A stretch of 62,266 nt of DNA from Vibrio tasmaniensis 1F-187 (GCF_000272405.2 NZ_AJZM02000227.1:1-62266); one strand, 5' to 3'. Positions 48,501 through 60,140 are shown, counted from the stretch's first letter. The notes: generated by a model from the sequence alone, not told the origin. Made by a program: numbers and translations.

Positions 48501-51332
48501 ATGGATAAAATAGAAATTAGAGGCGCTCGTACGCATAACCTCAAAGACATTAACCTAACCATACCTCGTGATAAGCTGACGGTTATCACTGGATTATCAG
48601 GTTCAGGAAAATCGTCACTTGCGTTTGATACCCTCTACGCAGAAGGTCAACGTCGTTATGTTGAGTCTTTATCGGCCTATGCTCGTCAATTTCTATCTCT
48701 CATGGAAAAGCCTGATGTCGACCACATCGAAGGTTTATCTCCAGCCATCTCCATCGAACAGAAATCAACTTCTCACAATCCTCGTTCAACTGTGGGTACT
48801 ATCACTGAAGTCTATGACTATCTTAGATTACTGTACGCGCGAGTTGGTGAGCCGCGCTGTCCTGATCACAATACCCCTCTTGCAGCACAAACCATCAGCC
48901 AAATGGTCGATAAAGTCTTAGAGCTACCGGCTGGTTCAAAGATGATGCTGTTGGCTCCAATAGTCAAAGAACGTAAAGGTGAGCACGTTAAAACGCTTGA
49001 GAACCTAGCGGCTCAAGGCTTTATTCGTGCCCGTATTGATGGCGAGACCTGTGATTTGTCCGACCCACCAACATTGGAACTGCACAAGAAGCACACCATT
49101 GAAGTTGTCGTTGATCGCTTTAAGGTTCGCCCTGATCTTCAACAACGTTTAGCCGAGTCATTCGAGACTACATTAGAGCTATCTGGTGGTATCGCAGTTG
49201 TCGGTTGGATGGATGATAAAGAACAAGAAGAGATCGTGTTCTCGGCTAATTTTGCTTGTCCAAAGTGTGGCTACAGCATGCAAGAACTTGAGCCTCGCCT
49301 ATTCTCATTCAACAATCCTGCTGGTGCATGTGGTACGTGTGATGGACTTGGTGTTCAACAATATTTTGACCCAACTCGAGTAATTTTAGATGAGAACCTA
49401 AGCATTGCAGAAGGTGCGATAAAAGGCTGGGATCAGAAAAATTATTACTATTTCCAAATGCTGACATCGCTATCAGACCATTATGGTTTTGACCTTTATG
49501 CTCCGTTCAACTCTTTACCAAAGAAAACTCAAGAGATCATCCTCAAGGGCTCTGGTAGAACTGAAGTTGAATTCAAATACATCAATGATCGTGGTGATAT
49601 CCGAGTCAAGCGTCACCCCTTTGAAGGTATTTTAAATACGCTGGAACGCCGTTACCGCGACACTGAATCTAGCGCGGTGCGTGAAGATCTTGCCAAGTAC
49701 ATATCAACGAAGTCATGCTCTAGCTGTGATGGTACGCGTTTAAGATTAGAAGCTCGAAATGTCTTTATTGGTGACACCACACTGCCTGAAATCGTTGAGC
49801 TCAGCATTGCCGATGCACTGCAATTTTTCCAAGAATTAAAGCTAGACGGTCAACGTGGACAAATCGCAGATAAAGTGATGAAAGAGATCAATGACCGACT
49901 GCACTTCTTGGTTAACGTAGGCTTGAATTATCTGAACCTATCACGCAGTGCAGAAACACTGTCTGGTGGTGAAGCGCAAAGGATTCGTCTCGCAAGTCAA
50001 ATTGGTGCCGGTTTAGTTGGCGTCATGTATGTGCTAGATGAGCCATCAATTGGCCTCCACCAGCGTGATAATGAACGTCTACTACAAACTCTGGTTCACC
50101 TAAGAGATTTAGGAAATACTGTGCTTGTTGTTGAGCATGACGAAGATGCGATTCGTTGCGCTGACCATGTTATCGATATCGGCCCAGGCGCAGGTGTTCA
50201 TGGTGGCCACGTGGTGGCAGAAGGTACCATGCGAGACATCATCGAAAATCCGAACTCTTTAACTGGGCAATACCTGAGCGGCGCCAAAGAAATTGCGATA
50301 CCAAAACAAAGAACGCCTATCAACAAGAAAAAGGTCGTCGAGATCGTTGGCGCGACAGGGAACAACCTAAAGAATGTCACTGCGACGATTCCTGTTGGCT
50401 TGTTCAGCTGCATTACGGGTGTATCAGGGTCAGGTAAATCTACGCTAATCAATGATACCTTCTTTAAAGTCGCCCACACTCAATTAAACGGTGCAACAAC
50501 TGCAGTTCCGGCGCAACACAAAAAGATAAAAGGCTTAGAGCATTTCGACAAAGTAATCGATATTGATCAAAGCCCTATCGGTCGAACACCAAGATCGAAT
50601 CCTGCAACCTACACTGGTATTTTTACACCAATTCGAGAGTTATTTGCAGGTACACAAGAATCACGATCTCGTGGCTACAAGCCAGGTCGATTCAGTTTTA
50701 ACGTTCGTGGTGGTCGCTGTGAAGCGTGTCAGGGAGACGGTGTCATCAAAGTAGAGATGCATTTCTTGCCAGATGTGTATGTACCGTGTGATGTGTGTAA
50801 AGGTAAGCGTTATAACCGTGAGACCCTAGAGGTCCGATACAAGGGTAAAACCATTGACGAAGTTCTAGATATGACTGTCGAAGATGCTCGTGAATACTTC
50901 AGCCCAGTGCCCGTTATCGCTCGTAAGCTGCAAACCTTAATGGATGTTGGCCTTTCCTACATTCGCCTCGGACAAGCAGCGACAACCTTATCTGGTGGTG
51001 AAGCGCAACGCGTTAAATTAGCGCGTGAATTGTCTAAAAGAGACACGGGGAAAACCTTATACATTCTCGATGAGCCAACAACAGGCCTACATTTCCACGA
51101 TATCCAGCAACTGTTAACGGTATTACATAGATTACGTGATCACGGTAATACGGTTGTCGTGATTGAGCATAACCTAGACGTCGTCAAAACAGCGGACTGG
51201 ATCCTAGATCTTGGCCCTGAAGGTGGTCAAGGAGGCGGTGAAATTGTTGCAGAAGGTACACCTGAAGATGTGGCGTTAGTCGAAGGTTCGCACACTGCTC
51301 GCTTCCTTAAGCCTATGTTAAATTTGAAGTAG
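48501..51332 (+). CDS. uvrA: Excinuclease ABC subunit A (UvrA)
   Basis: DNA damage sensor of nucleotide excision repair, with UvrB and UvrC. 943 residues. Two ABC ATPase halves: Walker [13 protein letters not shown] (near residue 31-42) and [12 protein letters not shown] (near 640); signature [12 protein letters not shown] and [12 protein letters not shown]; Zn fingers with CPKC/CGTC and [12 protein letters not shown]. The candidate SOS box is upstream and a strong terminator follows. Confidence 0.98.
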   Translation: MDKIEIRGARTHNLKDINLTIPRDKLTVITGLSGSGKSSLAFDTLYAEGQRRYVESLSAYARQFLSLMEKPDVDHIEGLSPAISIEQKSTSHNPRSTVGTITEVYDYLRLLYARVGEPRCPDHNTPLAAQTISQMVDKVLELPAGSKMMLLAPIVKERKGEHVKTLENLAAQGFIRARIDGETCDLSDPPTLELHKKHTIEVVVDRFKVRPDLQQRLAESFETTLELSGGIAVVGWMDDKEQEEIVFSANFACPKCGYSMQELEPRLFSFNNPAGACGTCDGLGVQQYFDPTRVILDENLSIAEGAIKGWDQKNYYYFQMLTSLSDHYGFDLYAPFNSLPKKTQEIILKGSGRTEVEFKYINDRGDIRVKRHPFEGILNTLERRYRDTESSAVREDLAKYISTKSCSSCDGTRLRLEARNVFIGDTTLPEIVELSIADALQFFQELKLDGQRGQIADKVMKEINDRLHFLVNVGLNYLNLSRSAETLSGGEAQRIRLASQIGAGLVGVMYVLDEPSIGLHQRDNERLLQTLVHLRDLGNTVLVVEHDEDAIRCADHVIDIGPGAGVHGGHVVAEGTMRDIIENPNSLTGQYLSGAKEIAIPKQRTPINKKKVVEIVGATGNNLKNVTATIPVGLFSCITGVSGSGKSTLINDTFFKVAHTQLNGATTAVPAQHKKIKGLEHFDKVIDIDQSPIGRTPRSNPATYTGIFTPIRELFAGTQESRSRGYKPGRFSFNVRGGRCEACQGDGVIKVEMHFLPDVYVPCDVCKGKRYNRETLEVRYKGKTIDEVLDMTVEDAREYFSPVPVIARKLQTLMDVGLSYIRLGQAATTLSGGEAQRVKLARELSKRDTGKTLYILDEPTTGLHFHDIQQLLTVLHRLRDHGNTVVVIEHNLDVVKTADWILDLGPEGGQGGGEIVAEGTPEDVALVEGSHTARFLKPMLNLK

Positions 51333-51375
51333 GTGTAAAATAGCGCCCTGCGATCAGACAGAAAAATGTTAAAGT

Positions 51376-51414
51376 AACAGAGCTTGTTTCAGAAGGAACA
51401 AGCTCTGTTTTTAT
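51376..51414 (+). terminator. uvrA terminator
   Basis: A perfect 13-bp stem, AACAGAGCTTGTT (51376-51388) with AACAAGCTCTGTT (51397-51409), then a T run. The pglL ribosome site starts directly behind it. Confidence 0.9.
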
Positions 51415-51428
51415 AAGGTTAGGGATTT

Positions 51429-53192
51429 ATGGCAACAATACATACTAGCGGTACCCAGCTAGAAAATCAGAGAACTCAGCTTCCACTTAACAAGGCATTC
51501 CTTGCCTCTCTAGCTGTTGTATTCTTATTAGCCATGCATTTTTTCATGCCTAATCCTGGAGGCTCAGGCCTTGCTTTATCCTTTAATCCAACCACTTGGT
51601 TAGCTCTTAGCTTTACGTTGGCGATTGGCTTCTACCAGCTTGCAACTAACCGAGCACTCAAATATTCAAAGTTAACCGTTGGCTTGCTAATAAGCTGCGT
51701 GATACTGACGTTGCCCATTATTTACAGCAACGCCTCTCCTCAAGCCTCATCAGGCCGGCTACTTGGATTGTGGGCGGGCTTTACATTATTCGTCGTGCTG
51801 CAACAATTTAAGTTCAGCAATAAGCACAAGCAGCGCATGTTGTGGTTTATTGTGCTTGCTGTTGTCATACAGGCACTATTTGGCTATGTGCAATATTTCC
51901 TATTAGAACCTGGCAACCTATTTGGCTACAACACTGCTGCAAACCGACCATATGGGATATTCCAACAACCTAATGTAATGGCAAGCTTTCTTGCTACTGG
52001 TTTTGTGCTGTCAGCTTATCTTTTAGCAAGGCAACCAACTAAATATAATCACCAAATTAGCGAGTCGCTTCTACTTTATTTAACACCAGCCTTAACCGTA
52101 CCTTTGCTGATCATCATCGCATCACGTACCGGATGGTTGGCTGCCGTCATTGGGTTTGTATGCATTCTGCCTTATCTATACAAGTTCTCGACCAAGAAAC
52201 GCTTCTACGGGTGGTGTGCATCAGTGGTAGTCGGTATCGTCGTCGCCTTTTCGGTAATCAGCCTCAGCGCAACTGATAGTTTCGCCAGTAAAAAAGCAAA
52301 CTTAGAAAGTCCACGAGCTTATACCTTTCCACAAGCGCTCGATATGATGATCGAAAAGCCATTTACCGGTTATGGCTACGGAAAATTCGAATCCGAATAC
52401 ACGCTATACACAGCCCGCCAACATCAACTTAACTCAAATTATCATCCCGGCCTTCCTTCAATGGATCACCCACACAATGAGTTCCTGTTTTGGGGGGTTG
52501 AAGGCGGAATAGTACCAATCATCGGGATCTTGATTGCTGCAGTGTTGGTGATGTCACGCATAGCAAGCTCAGCGAAAGGAACACGTCTAGCACTACTTGC
52601 GCTATTCATACCTATACTCTTACATTCTCAGCTTGAGTATCCTTTTTACCACTCGGCGATTCACTGGATAACCTTTATCATTTTGATTTACTGGGTCGAC
52701 CAACGGACTTCTCGCCACTATCAGCAGCCGTTTAGTATCGTCAGTAAAATCCTATTCAGAGTGTCGAGCTTAGTCGTTCCTATCTTAGTGAGTTTTTACA
52801 TGCTGAGTGCCTTACACACCAATTATGTGCTCACTAAATTTGAAATGTCTAAGCCGAAAAACCCAGATATTCTTAAGCAGGTAACGAACCCCGTAGTATG
52901 GAAAGATCGCTATGATTGGGACGTGTACAGTACCTATCTAAATATCGGCCTCTACAAAGCTGATCCTAGCCTGATCCAACCTTATATAGATTGGTCATTA
53001 GAAATCATAAAGAGTAAGCCAAGGCCAGCTTTCTACAGCAACCTGATTCTCGCATATCAAGGATTAGGAGATCACAGCAAGGCAGAACAAATTCGCAGTG
53101 AAGCGAGCTTCTTGTTCCCAAATCGAGACTTTTCCAAGGTTCAATATAAGAAAATATCGGAAGCTGAAAACAACATTTCTTCTGCTAAATGA
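51429..53192 (+). CDS. pglL: PglL-type O-oligosaccharyltransferase
   Basis: Inner-membrane protein of 587 residues with about 11-13 spans and a Wzy_C-type periplasmic loop. The motif MDHPHNEFLFWGVEGG (about residues 345-360, HPHNE at the core) is the hallmark of the PglL/WaaL/Wzy group. The layout, length and position next to uvrA match V. cholerae PglL, shown to transfer lipid-linked glycans to proteins in E. coli. A tetratricopeptide-like tail (about residues 500-570) follows the membrane part. A natural target is not known; type IV pilins are substrates in Neisseria, and the MSHA pilins are encoded in this window. Confidence 0.8.
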   Translation: MATIHTSGTQLENQRTQLPLNKAFLASLAVVFLLAMHFFMPNPGGSGLALSFNPTTWLALSFTLAIGFYQLATNRALKYSKLTVGLLISCVILTLPIIYSNASPQASSGRLLGLWAGFTLFVVLQQFKFSNKHKQRMLWFIVLAVVIQALFGYVQYFLLEPGNLFGYNTAANRPYGIFQQPNVMASFLATGFVLSAYLLARQPTKYNHQISESLLLYLTPALTVPLLIIIASRTGWLAAVIGFVCILPYLYKFSTKKRFYGWCASVVVGIVVAFSVISLSATDSFASKKANLESPRAYTFPQALDMMIEKPFTGYGYGKFESEYTLYTARQHQLNSNYHPGLPSMDHPHNEFLFWGVEGGIVPIIGILIAAVLVMSRIASSAKGTRLALLALFIPILLHSQLEYPFYHSAIHWITFIILIYWVDQRTSRHYQQPFSIVSKILFRVSSLVVPILVSFYMLSALHTNYVLTKFEMSKPKNPDILKQVTNPVVWKDRYDWDVYSTYLNIGLYKADPSLIQPYIDWSLEIIKSKPRPAFYSNLILAYQGLGDHSKAEQIRSEASFLFPNRDFSKVQYKKISEAENNISSAK

Positions 53193-53244
53193 TGCCAAGG
53201 AATCTAGAGTTAATTCACCATATTGACGTTTAGTCTAGACACAA

Positions 53245-53272
53245 AAAAGCGCACGATCTCTCGTGCGCTTTT
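53245..53272. terminator. Bidirectional terminator between pglL and aminotransferase
   Basis: AAAAGCGCACGA (53245-53256) pairs perfectly with TCGTGCGCTTTT (53261-53272) around TCTC. Confidence 0.88.
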
Positions 53273-53296
53273 CTTTTGAACTTGAGTTTATTACCG

Positions 53297-54436
53297 CTAT
53301 TTTAAAACGTCTTGCAACGCTTTTAAGCACAAAGCGACATTCTCTTTTCGAGCGCCATAACCCATTAAACCAATACGCCAAGCCTTGCCAGCCAAAGAAC
53401 CAAGTCCTGCGCCAATTTCAAGGTTATATTCTTCTAGAAGTTGTGTTCTGATTTTGGCTTCATCGATTCCTTCAGGGAAATAAAGCGCATTGAGCTGCGG
53501 AAGACGACTCTCTTCATCAACCACAAACTTTAATCCTAGTGCTTCTACGCCTTCTTTAAGCTCTTGGTGCATCGCATGGTGACGTGACCACGCATTGTCT
53601 AGGCCTTCATTTTTCAACAAAACCAACGACTCGTGCAGAGCATATAGGCTGTTCACAGGCGCAGTGTGGTGATAGCTACGCTTACCTTCTCCACTCCAAT
53701 AACCTAATACCAAGCTCTGATCCAAGAACCAGCTTTGTACGGGAGCTTGACGTGCTTTCATTTTATCGACAGCACGTTGAGAGAACGTCACGGGAGATAA
53801 ACCAGGTACACAAGACAGGCACTTCTGACTGCCTGAATAAACCGCATCGAGTTGCCATTCATCAACCAACAATGGTACACCACCTAATGATGTCACCGCA
53901 TCCACAATCGACAATGCATCAAACTGACGAGCTACTGCTGAAATAGCTTGAGCATCCGATAACGCGCCAGTAGACGTCTCGGCATGCACAAATGCGACAG
54001 CAACAGCATCGGGGTTTTCTGCCAATGCCTTTTCTACCTTTTCAACTGAAACGGGCTTACCCCACTCGTCATCAACAAGGATGGCTTCACCACCGCAGCG
54101 AACAACATTCTCGCGCATACGCTCACCAAAAACACCGTTACGACAAACAATGACCTTTTCACCAGGCTCAATCAAATTAACAAAACAGGTTTCCATGCCC
54201 GCACTGCCTGGAGCAGAAACAGCAATCGTAAATTCATTCTCTGTTTGGAATGCATACTTAAGAAGTTGTTTAAGCTCATCCATCATCGCAATAAATAGCG
54301 GGTCGAGGTGACCAATGGTTGGACGGCTTAAGGCCTGTAAAACTTGAGGAGAAATGTCTGAAGGCCCCGGCCCCATTAACGTTCGGTGTGGCGGATAAAA
54401 GCTATCGATAGCAGCAGTGAGTGTTAAATTAGACAT
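53297..54436 (-). CDS. Class V aminotransferase (alanine/serine-glyoxylate type)
   Basis: PLP enzyme of 379 residues. The start MSNLTLTAAIDSFYPPHRTLMGPGPSDI is typical of the alanine-glyoxylate/serine-glyoxylate branch. The Schiff-base lysine is in YSGSQKCLSCVPG (near residue 200) and a substrate-side SAPGSAGMETCFVN motif lies near residue 72. Substrate specificity is not readable; alanine-glyoxylate or serine-pyruvate exchange are likely. Encoded alone and divergent from lysC. Confidence 0.85.
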   Translation of the reverse strand: MSNLTLTAAIDSFYPPHRTLMGPGPSDISPQVLQALSRPTIGHLDPLFIAMMDELKQLLKYAFQTENEFTIAVSAPGSAGMETCFVNLIEPGEKVIVCRNGVFGERMRENVVRCGGEAILVDDEWGKPVSVEKVEKALAENPDAVAVAFVHAETSTGALSDAQAISAVARQFDALSIVDAVTSLGGVPLLVDEWQLDAVYSGSQKCLSCVPGLSPVTFSQRAVDKMKARQAPVQSWFLDQSLVLGYWSGEGKRSYHHTAPVNSLYALHESLVLLKNEGLDNAWSRHHAMHQELKEGVEALGLKFVVDEESRLPQLNALYFPEGIDEAKIRTQLLEEYNLEIGAGLGSLAGKAWRIGLMGYGARKENVALCLKALQDVLK

Positions 54437-54573
54437 GTATATCCCTTACGTTAATGTTGTGAACAGTCCACCCTAAAGCAAATTGATTACCTCAGCAATT
54501 AGCCATAAGTATTGAGGTCAAACCAGTGTCACATAATTGTTAAAATTATTTTTCAATTATCTCACGTTACGGA

Positions 54574-54602
54574 TTGACATTATTTGCGCAAACACGTTCA
54601 AT
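54574..54602 (+). promoter_or_regulatory. lysC sigma-70 promoter
   Basis: A perfect -35 TTGACA (54574-54579) and -10 TTCAAT (54597-54602) are spaced 17 bp apart. The predicted start near 54609 lies just before the riboswitch aptamer. Confidence 0.7.
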
Positions 54603-54611
54603 GAAATGGCT

Positions 54612-54820
54612 ATCTAGCAGAAGAGGAGCACTGCCCAGGCAGGTGTTTTGTGGAACCGCATTTCCAATACAAAACATTCATGGGGAGCAGTGCCGAGATA
54701 ATAAAAGGATGCAGGACCTTTATTATCGGTTGAGCGGGCTGAATCCCGTTAACTGTCGCCATTTCTATATGGTGAAGAGCTTCTGAGGTTACTATTCTAA
54801 TAATTCCTCTCTTTTTTGCT
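54612..54820 (+). promoter_or_regulatory. Lysine riboswitch (L-box) of lysC
   Basis: The leader contains AGAAGAGGAGC (54619-54629), TGGGGAGCAGTGCCGAG (about 54681-54697), ATCGGTTGAGCGGGCTGAATCCC (about 54725-54747, split) and GAAGAGCTTCTG (about 54774-54785), in the order and spacing of the E. coli lysC riboswitch. The P1 helix joins AGAAG with CTTCT. The expression platform after 54786 has a weak GAGG/CCTC stem followed by TCTTTTTT (54810-54817), so both transcription termination and translational control remain possible. Lysine binding would lower lysC expression. Confidence 0.9.
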
Positions 54821-54899
54821 CTAAAACTCTCTTCGAAAAACATCGGACGTTGGATTACCCAACAGTAATTTTATTTTAGGAAATCGTGGGAGATATATC

Positions 54900-56267
54900 G
54901 TGAGTGCATCTAATGTAGCTGGTTCTTTTAATGTCGCTAAGTTTGGTGGAACAAGTGTTGCCAACTTTGAAGCAATGAGCCGTTGTGCTGCCATTATTGA
55001 AAACAACTCAAATACGAAACTGGTCGTGAGTAGCGCATGCTCTGGCGTGACTAACCTGCTTGTTGAACTCGCGAATGGTGTTCAAGATAAAACTCGTCGC
55101 CAAGAACTAGTGACACAGTTAACCGACATTCATAATACGATTCTTGCTCAGCTAGCTGACCCAATTAGCATTGAAAAAGATGTGCACTGTATTCTGGATG
55201 ATATAGCGAGCGCTGCAGAAGCCGCATCATTCCAAGCCAGTACCAAACTCACCGATCACCTAGTGGCATGTGGCGAACTGATGTCGACACATATCCTCGC
55301 TCAAATCATTCGCGAACGTGGTACACCAGCGGCTCGTTTTGATATCAGAGAAGTGATGCGCACCAATGATGATTTCGGTAAAGCAGAACCACAACTGGAA
55401 GATATTGCAGCCCTTGCACAGCAGAAACTGATTCCACTTTGCGAAGAACAAGTTGTCGTTACCCAAGGTTTTATCGGTGCCGACAGCGAAGGTAACACCA
55501 CAACGTTAGGTCGTGGCGGCAGTGATTATTCAGCTGCACTGATTGCGGAGTCGGTACAAGCGATTGGCTTAGAAATTTGGACTGATGTTCCAGGCATCTA
55601 CACCACAGATCCGCGCATCGCATCGAAAGCATCTCCTATCCCAGAGATCAGCTTCAGTGAGGCATCTGAGATGGCAAACTTTGGCGCGAAAATATTACAC
55701 CCTTCAACTCTGGTTCCTGCACTACGCCATCAAATCCCTGTTTTTGTCGGCTCATCAAAAGCACCAGAGCTTGGTGGAACATGGATTCGTCAACAAGTTG
55801 AAAGCTCTCCTCTGTTCAGAGCGCTTGCCCTACGCTGCAACCAAACCATGGTTACGCTACGCAGCGCTAACATGTTCCATGCCTATGGTTTTTTGGCAAA
55901 GGTATTCGAGATCCTGGCTAAACATAAGATCTCAGTCGATCTTATCACTACCTCAGAGATCAGTGTCTCACTTACTCTCGATCAAACCGATACCTCTGGT
56001 GGTGCTCCTGAGTTACCTGAAGCCGCTCGCCTTGAGCTTGAAGAGTTGTGTTCCGTAGATATTGAGCACGACCTATGCCTTGTTGCTCTTATTGGTAACA
56101 ACATGAGCGAAAGCAAAGGCTATGCAAAGCAGGTATTCGGCACTCTAGAAGATTTCAACCTACGTATGATTTGTTACGGAGCAAGCCCACACAACCTATG
56201 CTTCTTACTAAATGAATCTGTGTCTAAGTTGGCGATTCAAAAACTTCATCAAGAGTTATTTGAGTAG
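54900..56267 (+). CDS. lysC: Lysine-sensitive aspartate kinase III
   Basis: First step of the aspartate family: aspartate plus ATP to 4-phosphoaspartate, feeding lysine, threonine and methionine. 455 residues from a GTG start with GGGAG upstream. The kinase core has VAKFGGTSVANFEAM near the N-terminus and LGRGGSDYSAALIA near residue 203; the ACT domains (about residues 300-450) bind lysine. It lies under a lysine riboswitch, so both synthesis and activity are lysine-controlled. A bidirectional terminator follows. Confidence 0.96.
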   Translation: MSASNVAGSFNVAKFGGTSVANFEAMSRCAAIIENNSNTKLVVSSACSGVTNLLVELANGVQDKTRRQELVTQLTDIHNTILAQLADPISIEKDVHCILDDIASAAEAASFQASTKLTDHLVACGELMSTHILAQIIRERGTPAARFDIREVMRTNDDFGKAEPQLEDIAALAQQKLIPLCEEQVVVTQGFIGADSEGNTTTLGRGGSDYSAALIAESVQAIGLEIWTDVPGIYTTDPRIASKASPIPEISFSEASEMANFGAKILHPSTLVPALRHQIPVFVGSSKAPELGGTWIRQQVESSPLFRALALRCNQTMVTLRSANMFHAYGFLAKVFEILAKHKISVDLITTSEISVSLTLDQTDTSGGAPELPEAARLELEELCSVDIEHDLCLVALIGNNMSESKGYAKQVFGTLEDFNLRMICYGASPHNLCFLLNESVSKLAIQKLHQELFE

Positions 56268-56314
56268 ATAGTCCGTTTCTCATCGACAGATAAATAACTA
56301 AATTACAGATACAA

Positions 56315-56340
56315 AAAGGGTTGCTATTAAGCAACCCTTT
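56315..56340. terminator. Bidirectional terminator between lysC and metH
   Basis: AAAGGGTTGC (56315-56324) pairs with GCAACCCTTT (56331-56340), flanked by an A run and a T-rich run. Confidence 0.88.
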
Positions 56341-56382
56341 CTCTTTTTTACGTTACGAATCAAAGCTCGTTATAGATTCAAA

Positions 56383-59300
56383 CTAGTTAATGTTTGGGCC
56401 TAACCACTTCTCAGCTTCCAACATATCCCAACCTTTACGGTCGGCATAGCTATCCACTTGATCCTGTTGAATCTGTGCAATCGCAAAGTATCGTGCATCA
56501 GGATGTGAAAAATACATACCAGACACTGAAGCACCAGGCCACATCGCGTAGCTCGTCGTTAGTGACATGTCGATCGCTTTTTCAACCTCCATCAACTCCC
56601 ACAACGTACCTTTTTCTGTATGTTCTGGGCAAGCAGGGTAACCTGGAGCGGGACGAATACCTTGGTACTTCTCACGAATCAAATCGTCGTTAGACAAATT
56701 CTCATCCGGCGAGTAGCCCCAAATGTCCTTTCTCACTTCTTTATGCAGGTATTCAGCGAACGCTTCAGCCAATCGGTCAGCAACCGCCTGAATCATAATC
56801 GCGTTGTAGTCATCACCGTTAGCTTTGTATTCATCAGCAAGCTCTCGTTCACCGATACCACCGGTCACCGCAAAGCCACCAATCCAATCCGCTTTACCGC
56901 TATCTTTCGGTGCAATGTAATCAGACAAACAGTAGTTAAAGCCTTTTGGCTTTTCGGTTTGTTGACGAAGGTTGTGCAAAACCTTTAACACTTCAGTACG
57001 AGATTCATCGGTATATACCTCGATATCATCGCCAACACTGTTGGCAGGGAACATCGCACACATCCCACGAGCTTCAAGTAACTTCTCTTTCTGTACTCGA
57101 TCCAATAAATCATTGGCATCTTTGAATAAACGTTTCGCTTCCTCGCCCACTTCTTCATGATTAAGAATTGCAGGGTATTTACCGACCAATGACCATGTCA
57201 TAAAGAATGGAGTCCAGTCTATGTACTGGCGCAAAGTTGCCACATCAAAATCATTAAAGATGTGAACTCCCGGCTTAGCGGGTGCCGGTGGCGTATAAGC
57301 ATCCCAATCGATAGCAACTTTATTAGCACGCGCTCTTTCAAGAGTGACAGGCTTAGTACGTGGTTTTTTACGATTGTGCTGATCTCGAACGCGATCGTAA
57401 TCAATATCCAACTTCTCGACAAATGCAGGTTTCAGTTCGTTAGATAGTAGAGAGGTACACACACCAACAGCACGTGAGGCATTATTTACGTACACAACGG
57501 GCTCGGAGTAGTTCTGTTCAATCTTAACGGCTGTATGCGCTTTAGATGTGGTTGCTCCACCGATCAGAAGAGGCAGCTTAAAGCCTTGTCTTTCCATCTC
57601 TTTGGCCACATGTACCATCTCATCCAGTGAAGGAGTGATCAAACCCGAAAGGCCAATGATATCGACGTTTTCTTCCTTAGCGACCTTAAGGATTTTTTCA
57701 CATGAAACCATCACGCCTAAATCGATAATTTCGTAGTTATTACACTGCAAGACAACGCCCACAATATTTTTGCCAATATCGTGAACATCGCCTTTTACGG
57801 TCGCAAGTAAGATTTTTCCGTTAGTTGCACCTACGTCTTTGGTTGCATTGATAAATGGCTCTAGATGGGCTACCGCTTGCTTCATAACACGTGCAGATTT
57901 CACCACTTGAGGAAGGAACATCTTACCTTCACCAAAGAGGTCACCAACCACATTCATACCATCCATTAATGGGCCTTCTATCACCTCGATAGGGCGAGAG
58001 GCATTAACACGAGCTTCTTCGGTATCTTCAACAATAAAGTCGGTAATACCTTTCACTAAGGAATGCTCTAAGCGTTTTTCTACTGGCCAGGTACGCCACT
58101 CTAAAGCAGATTTATCTTCAACTTTTCCAACTGCACGCTCTAGATATTCAGTTGCGATATCTAGCAAGCGCTCAGTGGAATCATCTCGGCGGTTTAGAAC
58201 CACATCTTCAACGGCTTCACGTAAATCCTCAGGGACATTATCGTAAATCTCTAATTGCCCAGCATTTACGATGCCCATATCCATACCGTTTTTAAAGCAG
58301 TGGTATAGGAATACTGCGTGGATAGCCTCACGAACGTAGTTATTACCTCGGAATGAGAACGAAACATTCGATACACCACCAGAAATCATCGCATGAGGTA
58401 AGTCTCGTTTGATGTCCCCTACAGCTTCAATGAAATCGACCGCATAGTTGTTATGCTCATCAATACCTGTCGCCACAGCAAAAATGTTCGGGTCAAAAAT
58501 AATATCTTCAGGTGGGAAGCCCACTTCATCAACCAGAATATTGTAGGCATTAGTGCAAATCTCAACCTTACGCTCTCGAGTATCAGCTTGGCCAACTTCA
58601 TCGAACGCCATCACGATAACGGCAGCACCATATCGGCGAACCAGTTTCGCTTGTTCGACAAACTTCTCTTTCCCTTCCTTCAATGAGATCGAGTTAACGA
58701 TGCCTTTACCCTGAATACATTTCAGACCCGCTTCAATAACTTCCCATTTTGAAGAGTCGACCATGACTGGCACTTTCGAGATCTCAGGCTCAGACGCACA
58801 TAGATTAAGGAATTTAACCATACACGCCTCAGCGTCTAGCATCCCTTCATCCATGTTGATATCGATAATTTGAGCGCCATTCTCAACTTGCTCTCGAGCC
58901 ACACTCAAAGCTTCATCATATAGCTCTTCTTTGATAAGGCGCTTAAAGCGAGCAGAGCCCGTAACGTTAGTTCGCTCACCCACGTTAACAAACAGAGATT
59001 CCTTGGATATCGTCAATGGCTCTAAACCAGAGAGACGACAAGAGACGGGTAAATCTGGTAATTGGCGCGGTGTTACACCTTCAACGGCTTCAGCCATTTG
59101 GCGTATATGTTCTGGCGTCGTACCACAACAACCACCAATTAAGTTCAAGAAACCACTTTCAGCCCATTCCTTGACGTGTTCAGCCATATCTTCGGGAGAA
59201 AGGTCATACTCACCAAATGCGTTAGGTAAACCCGCATTAGGGTGTGCAGAAACATGACATTCGGAGATACGAGACATCTCACCGACATATTCGCGCAATT

Positions 59301-60060
59301 CATCTGGACCTAATGCACAGTTCAATCCAAATGAGATAGGTTTTACATGACGAAGGGCATTATAGAATGCTTCTGTTGTTTGTCCGGAAAGCGTCCGACC
59401 AGATGCATCTGTGATAGTACCGGAGATCATAACCGGTAAAATGATACCTACTTCTTCAAAGACAGATTCAACCGCAAAAGCACACGCTTTCGCGTTTAAC
59501 GTATCGAAGATAGTTTCAATAAGAATTAAGTCTGAACCGCCCTTGATAAGCGCCCGAGTCGATTCAGAGTAAGCCTCAACAAGTTCATCAAAGCTAACAT
59601 TACGATAGCCCGGATCATTAACATCTGGAGAGAGAGAACAAGTTCGGTTAGTTGGACCTAACACACCCGCCACGAAACGGGGTTTATCAGGAGTCTTCAC
59701 TGTCCATTCATCTGCCGCTTCACGAGCCAACTTAGCAGCAGCATAGTTAATTTCTTCGCTAAGACTTTCCATATCATAGTCGGCCATAGCGATGGTTGTA
59801 GCGTTAAAGGTATTGGTCTCGAGGATATCAGCACCGGCTTCCAAATACTCCATATGGATATCTTTGATAAGCTTAGGCTGCGTAAGTACCAAAAGGTCAT
59901 TGTTACCTTTTAAGTCACTATGCCAATCAGCAAATCGCTCACCGCGATAGTCTTGCTCTTCCAATTTATAATCCTGAATCATGGTACCCATACCACCATC
60001 AATCAGTAAAATTCGTTGCTTCAACAGAGCGTCAATCTTTTGCCTTACATTACTTCCCAC
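56383..60060 (-). CDS. metH: Cobalamin-dependent methionine synthase
   Basis: Transfers a methyl group from methyltetrahydrofolate to homocysteine via methylcobalamin. 1225 residues, against 1227 in E. coli, from a GTG start with AAGGA and GAGG upstream. Domains in order: homocysteine-binding barrel (1-330, zinc Cys in FGLNCALGP and [10 protein letters not shown]), pterin-binding (about 350-640, [15 protein letters not shown]), B12 cap and binding (about 650-890, cobalt-ligand His in GDVHDIGKN), and AdoMet reactivation domain (about 910-1225, [15 protein letters not shown]). A MetJ-type operator lies 51 bp upstream. Confidence 0.97.
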   Translation of the reverse strand: MGSNVRQKIDALLKQRILLIDGGMGTMIQDYKLEEQDYRGERFADWHSDLKGNNDLLVLTQPKLIKDIHMEYLEAGADILETNTFNATTIAMADYDMESLSEEINYAAAKLAREAADEWTVKTPDKPRFVAGVLGPTNRTCSLSPDVNDPGYRNVSFDELVEAYSESTRALIKGGSDLILIETIFDTLNAKACAFAVESVFEEVGIILPVMISGTITDASGRTLSGQTTEAFYNALRHVKPISFGLNCALGPDELREYVGEMSRISECHVSAHPNAGLPNAFGEYDLSPEDMAEHVKEWAESGFLNLIGGCCGTTPEHIRQMAEAVEGVTPRQLPDLPVSCRLSGLEPLTISKESLFVNVGERTNVTGSARFKRLIKEELYDEALSVAREQVENGAQIIDINMDEGMLDAEACMVKFLNLCASEPEISKVPVMVDSSKWEVIEAGLKCIQGKGIVNSISLKEGKEKFVEQAKLVRRYGAAVIVMAFDEVGQADTRERKVEICTNAYNILVDEVGFPPEDIIFDPNIFAVATGIDEHNNYAVDFIEAVGDIKRDLPHAMISGGVSNVSFSFRGNNYVREAIHAVFLYHCFKNGMDMGIVNAGQLEIYDNVPEDLREAVEDVVLNRRDDSTERLLDIATEYLERAVGKVEDKSALEWRTWPVEKRLEHSLVKGITDFIVEDTEEARVNASRPIEVIEGPLMDGMNVVGDLFGEGKMFLPQVVKSARVMKQAVAHLEPFINATKDVGATNGKILLATVKGDVHDIGKNIVGVVLQCNNYEIIDLGVMVSCEKILKVAKEENVDIIGLSGLITPSLDEMVHVAKEMERQGFKLPLLIGGATTSKAHTAVKIEQNYSEPVVYVNNASRAVGVCTSLLSNELKPAFVEKLDIDYDRVRDQHNRKKPRTKPVTLERARANKVAIDWDAYTPPAPAKPGVHIFNDFDVATLRQYIDWTPFFMTWSLVGKYPAILNHEEVGEEAKRLFKDANDLLDRVQKEKLLEARGMCAMFPANSVGDDIEVYTDESRTEVLKVLHNLRQQTEKPKGFNYCLSDYIAPKDSGKADWIGGFAVTGGIGERELADEYKANGDDYNAIMIQAVADRLAEAFAEYLHKEVRKDIWGYSPDENLSNDDLIREKYQGIRPAPGYPACPEHTEKGTLWELMEVEKAIDMSLTTSYAMWPGASVSGMYFSHPDARYFAIAQIQQDQVDSYADRKGWDMLEAEKWLGPNIN

Positions 60061-60110
60061 GATACAACCTCATTCCTTTAATTATCTCTCCATCCTACCA
60101 CACATTCAAA

Positions 60111-60126
60111 AGGAGTCTAGACGTCT
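60111..60126 (-). promoter_or_regulatory. MetJ operator (met boxes) upstream of metH
   Basis: Two adjacent 8-mers, AGGAGTCT (60111-60118) and a perfect AGACGTCT (60119-60126), match the tandem met-box consensus AGACGTCT at 6/8 and 8/8. Their position 51-66 bp upstream of metH fits repression by MetJ-AdoMet. They are also upstream of the divergent antiporter gene. Confidence 0.65.
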
Positions 60127-60140
60127 AAAATATGAAGTAA

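Larger units (their letters stand above)
54437..54899 (+). promoter_or_regulatory. lysC control region
   Basis: A 463-bp gap between a minus-strand aminotransferase and lysC. The last 330 bp hold the lysC promoter and the lysine riboswitch leader, both listed separately. A small stem GTTGG-ATTAC-CCAAC (54849-54864) lies ahead of the ribosome site. The first 130 bp should contain the aminotransferase promoter; no other element is clear. Confidence 0.6.

Noticed and set aside
55585..56058. 157-codon plus-strand ORF inside lysC in another frame
   Set aside because: Overlaps the kinase and ACT-domain coding region completely; its composition (His, Leu, Ser and Arg rich) is typical of a shifted frame.
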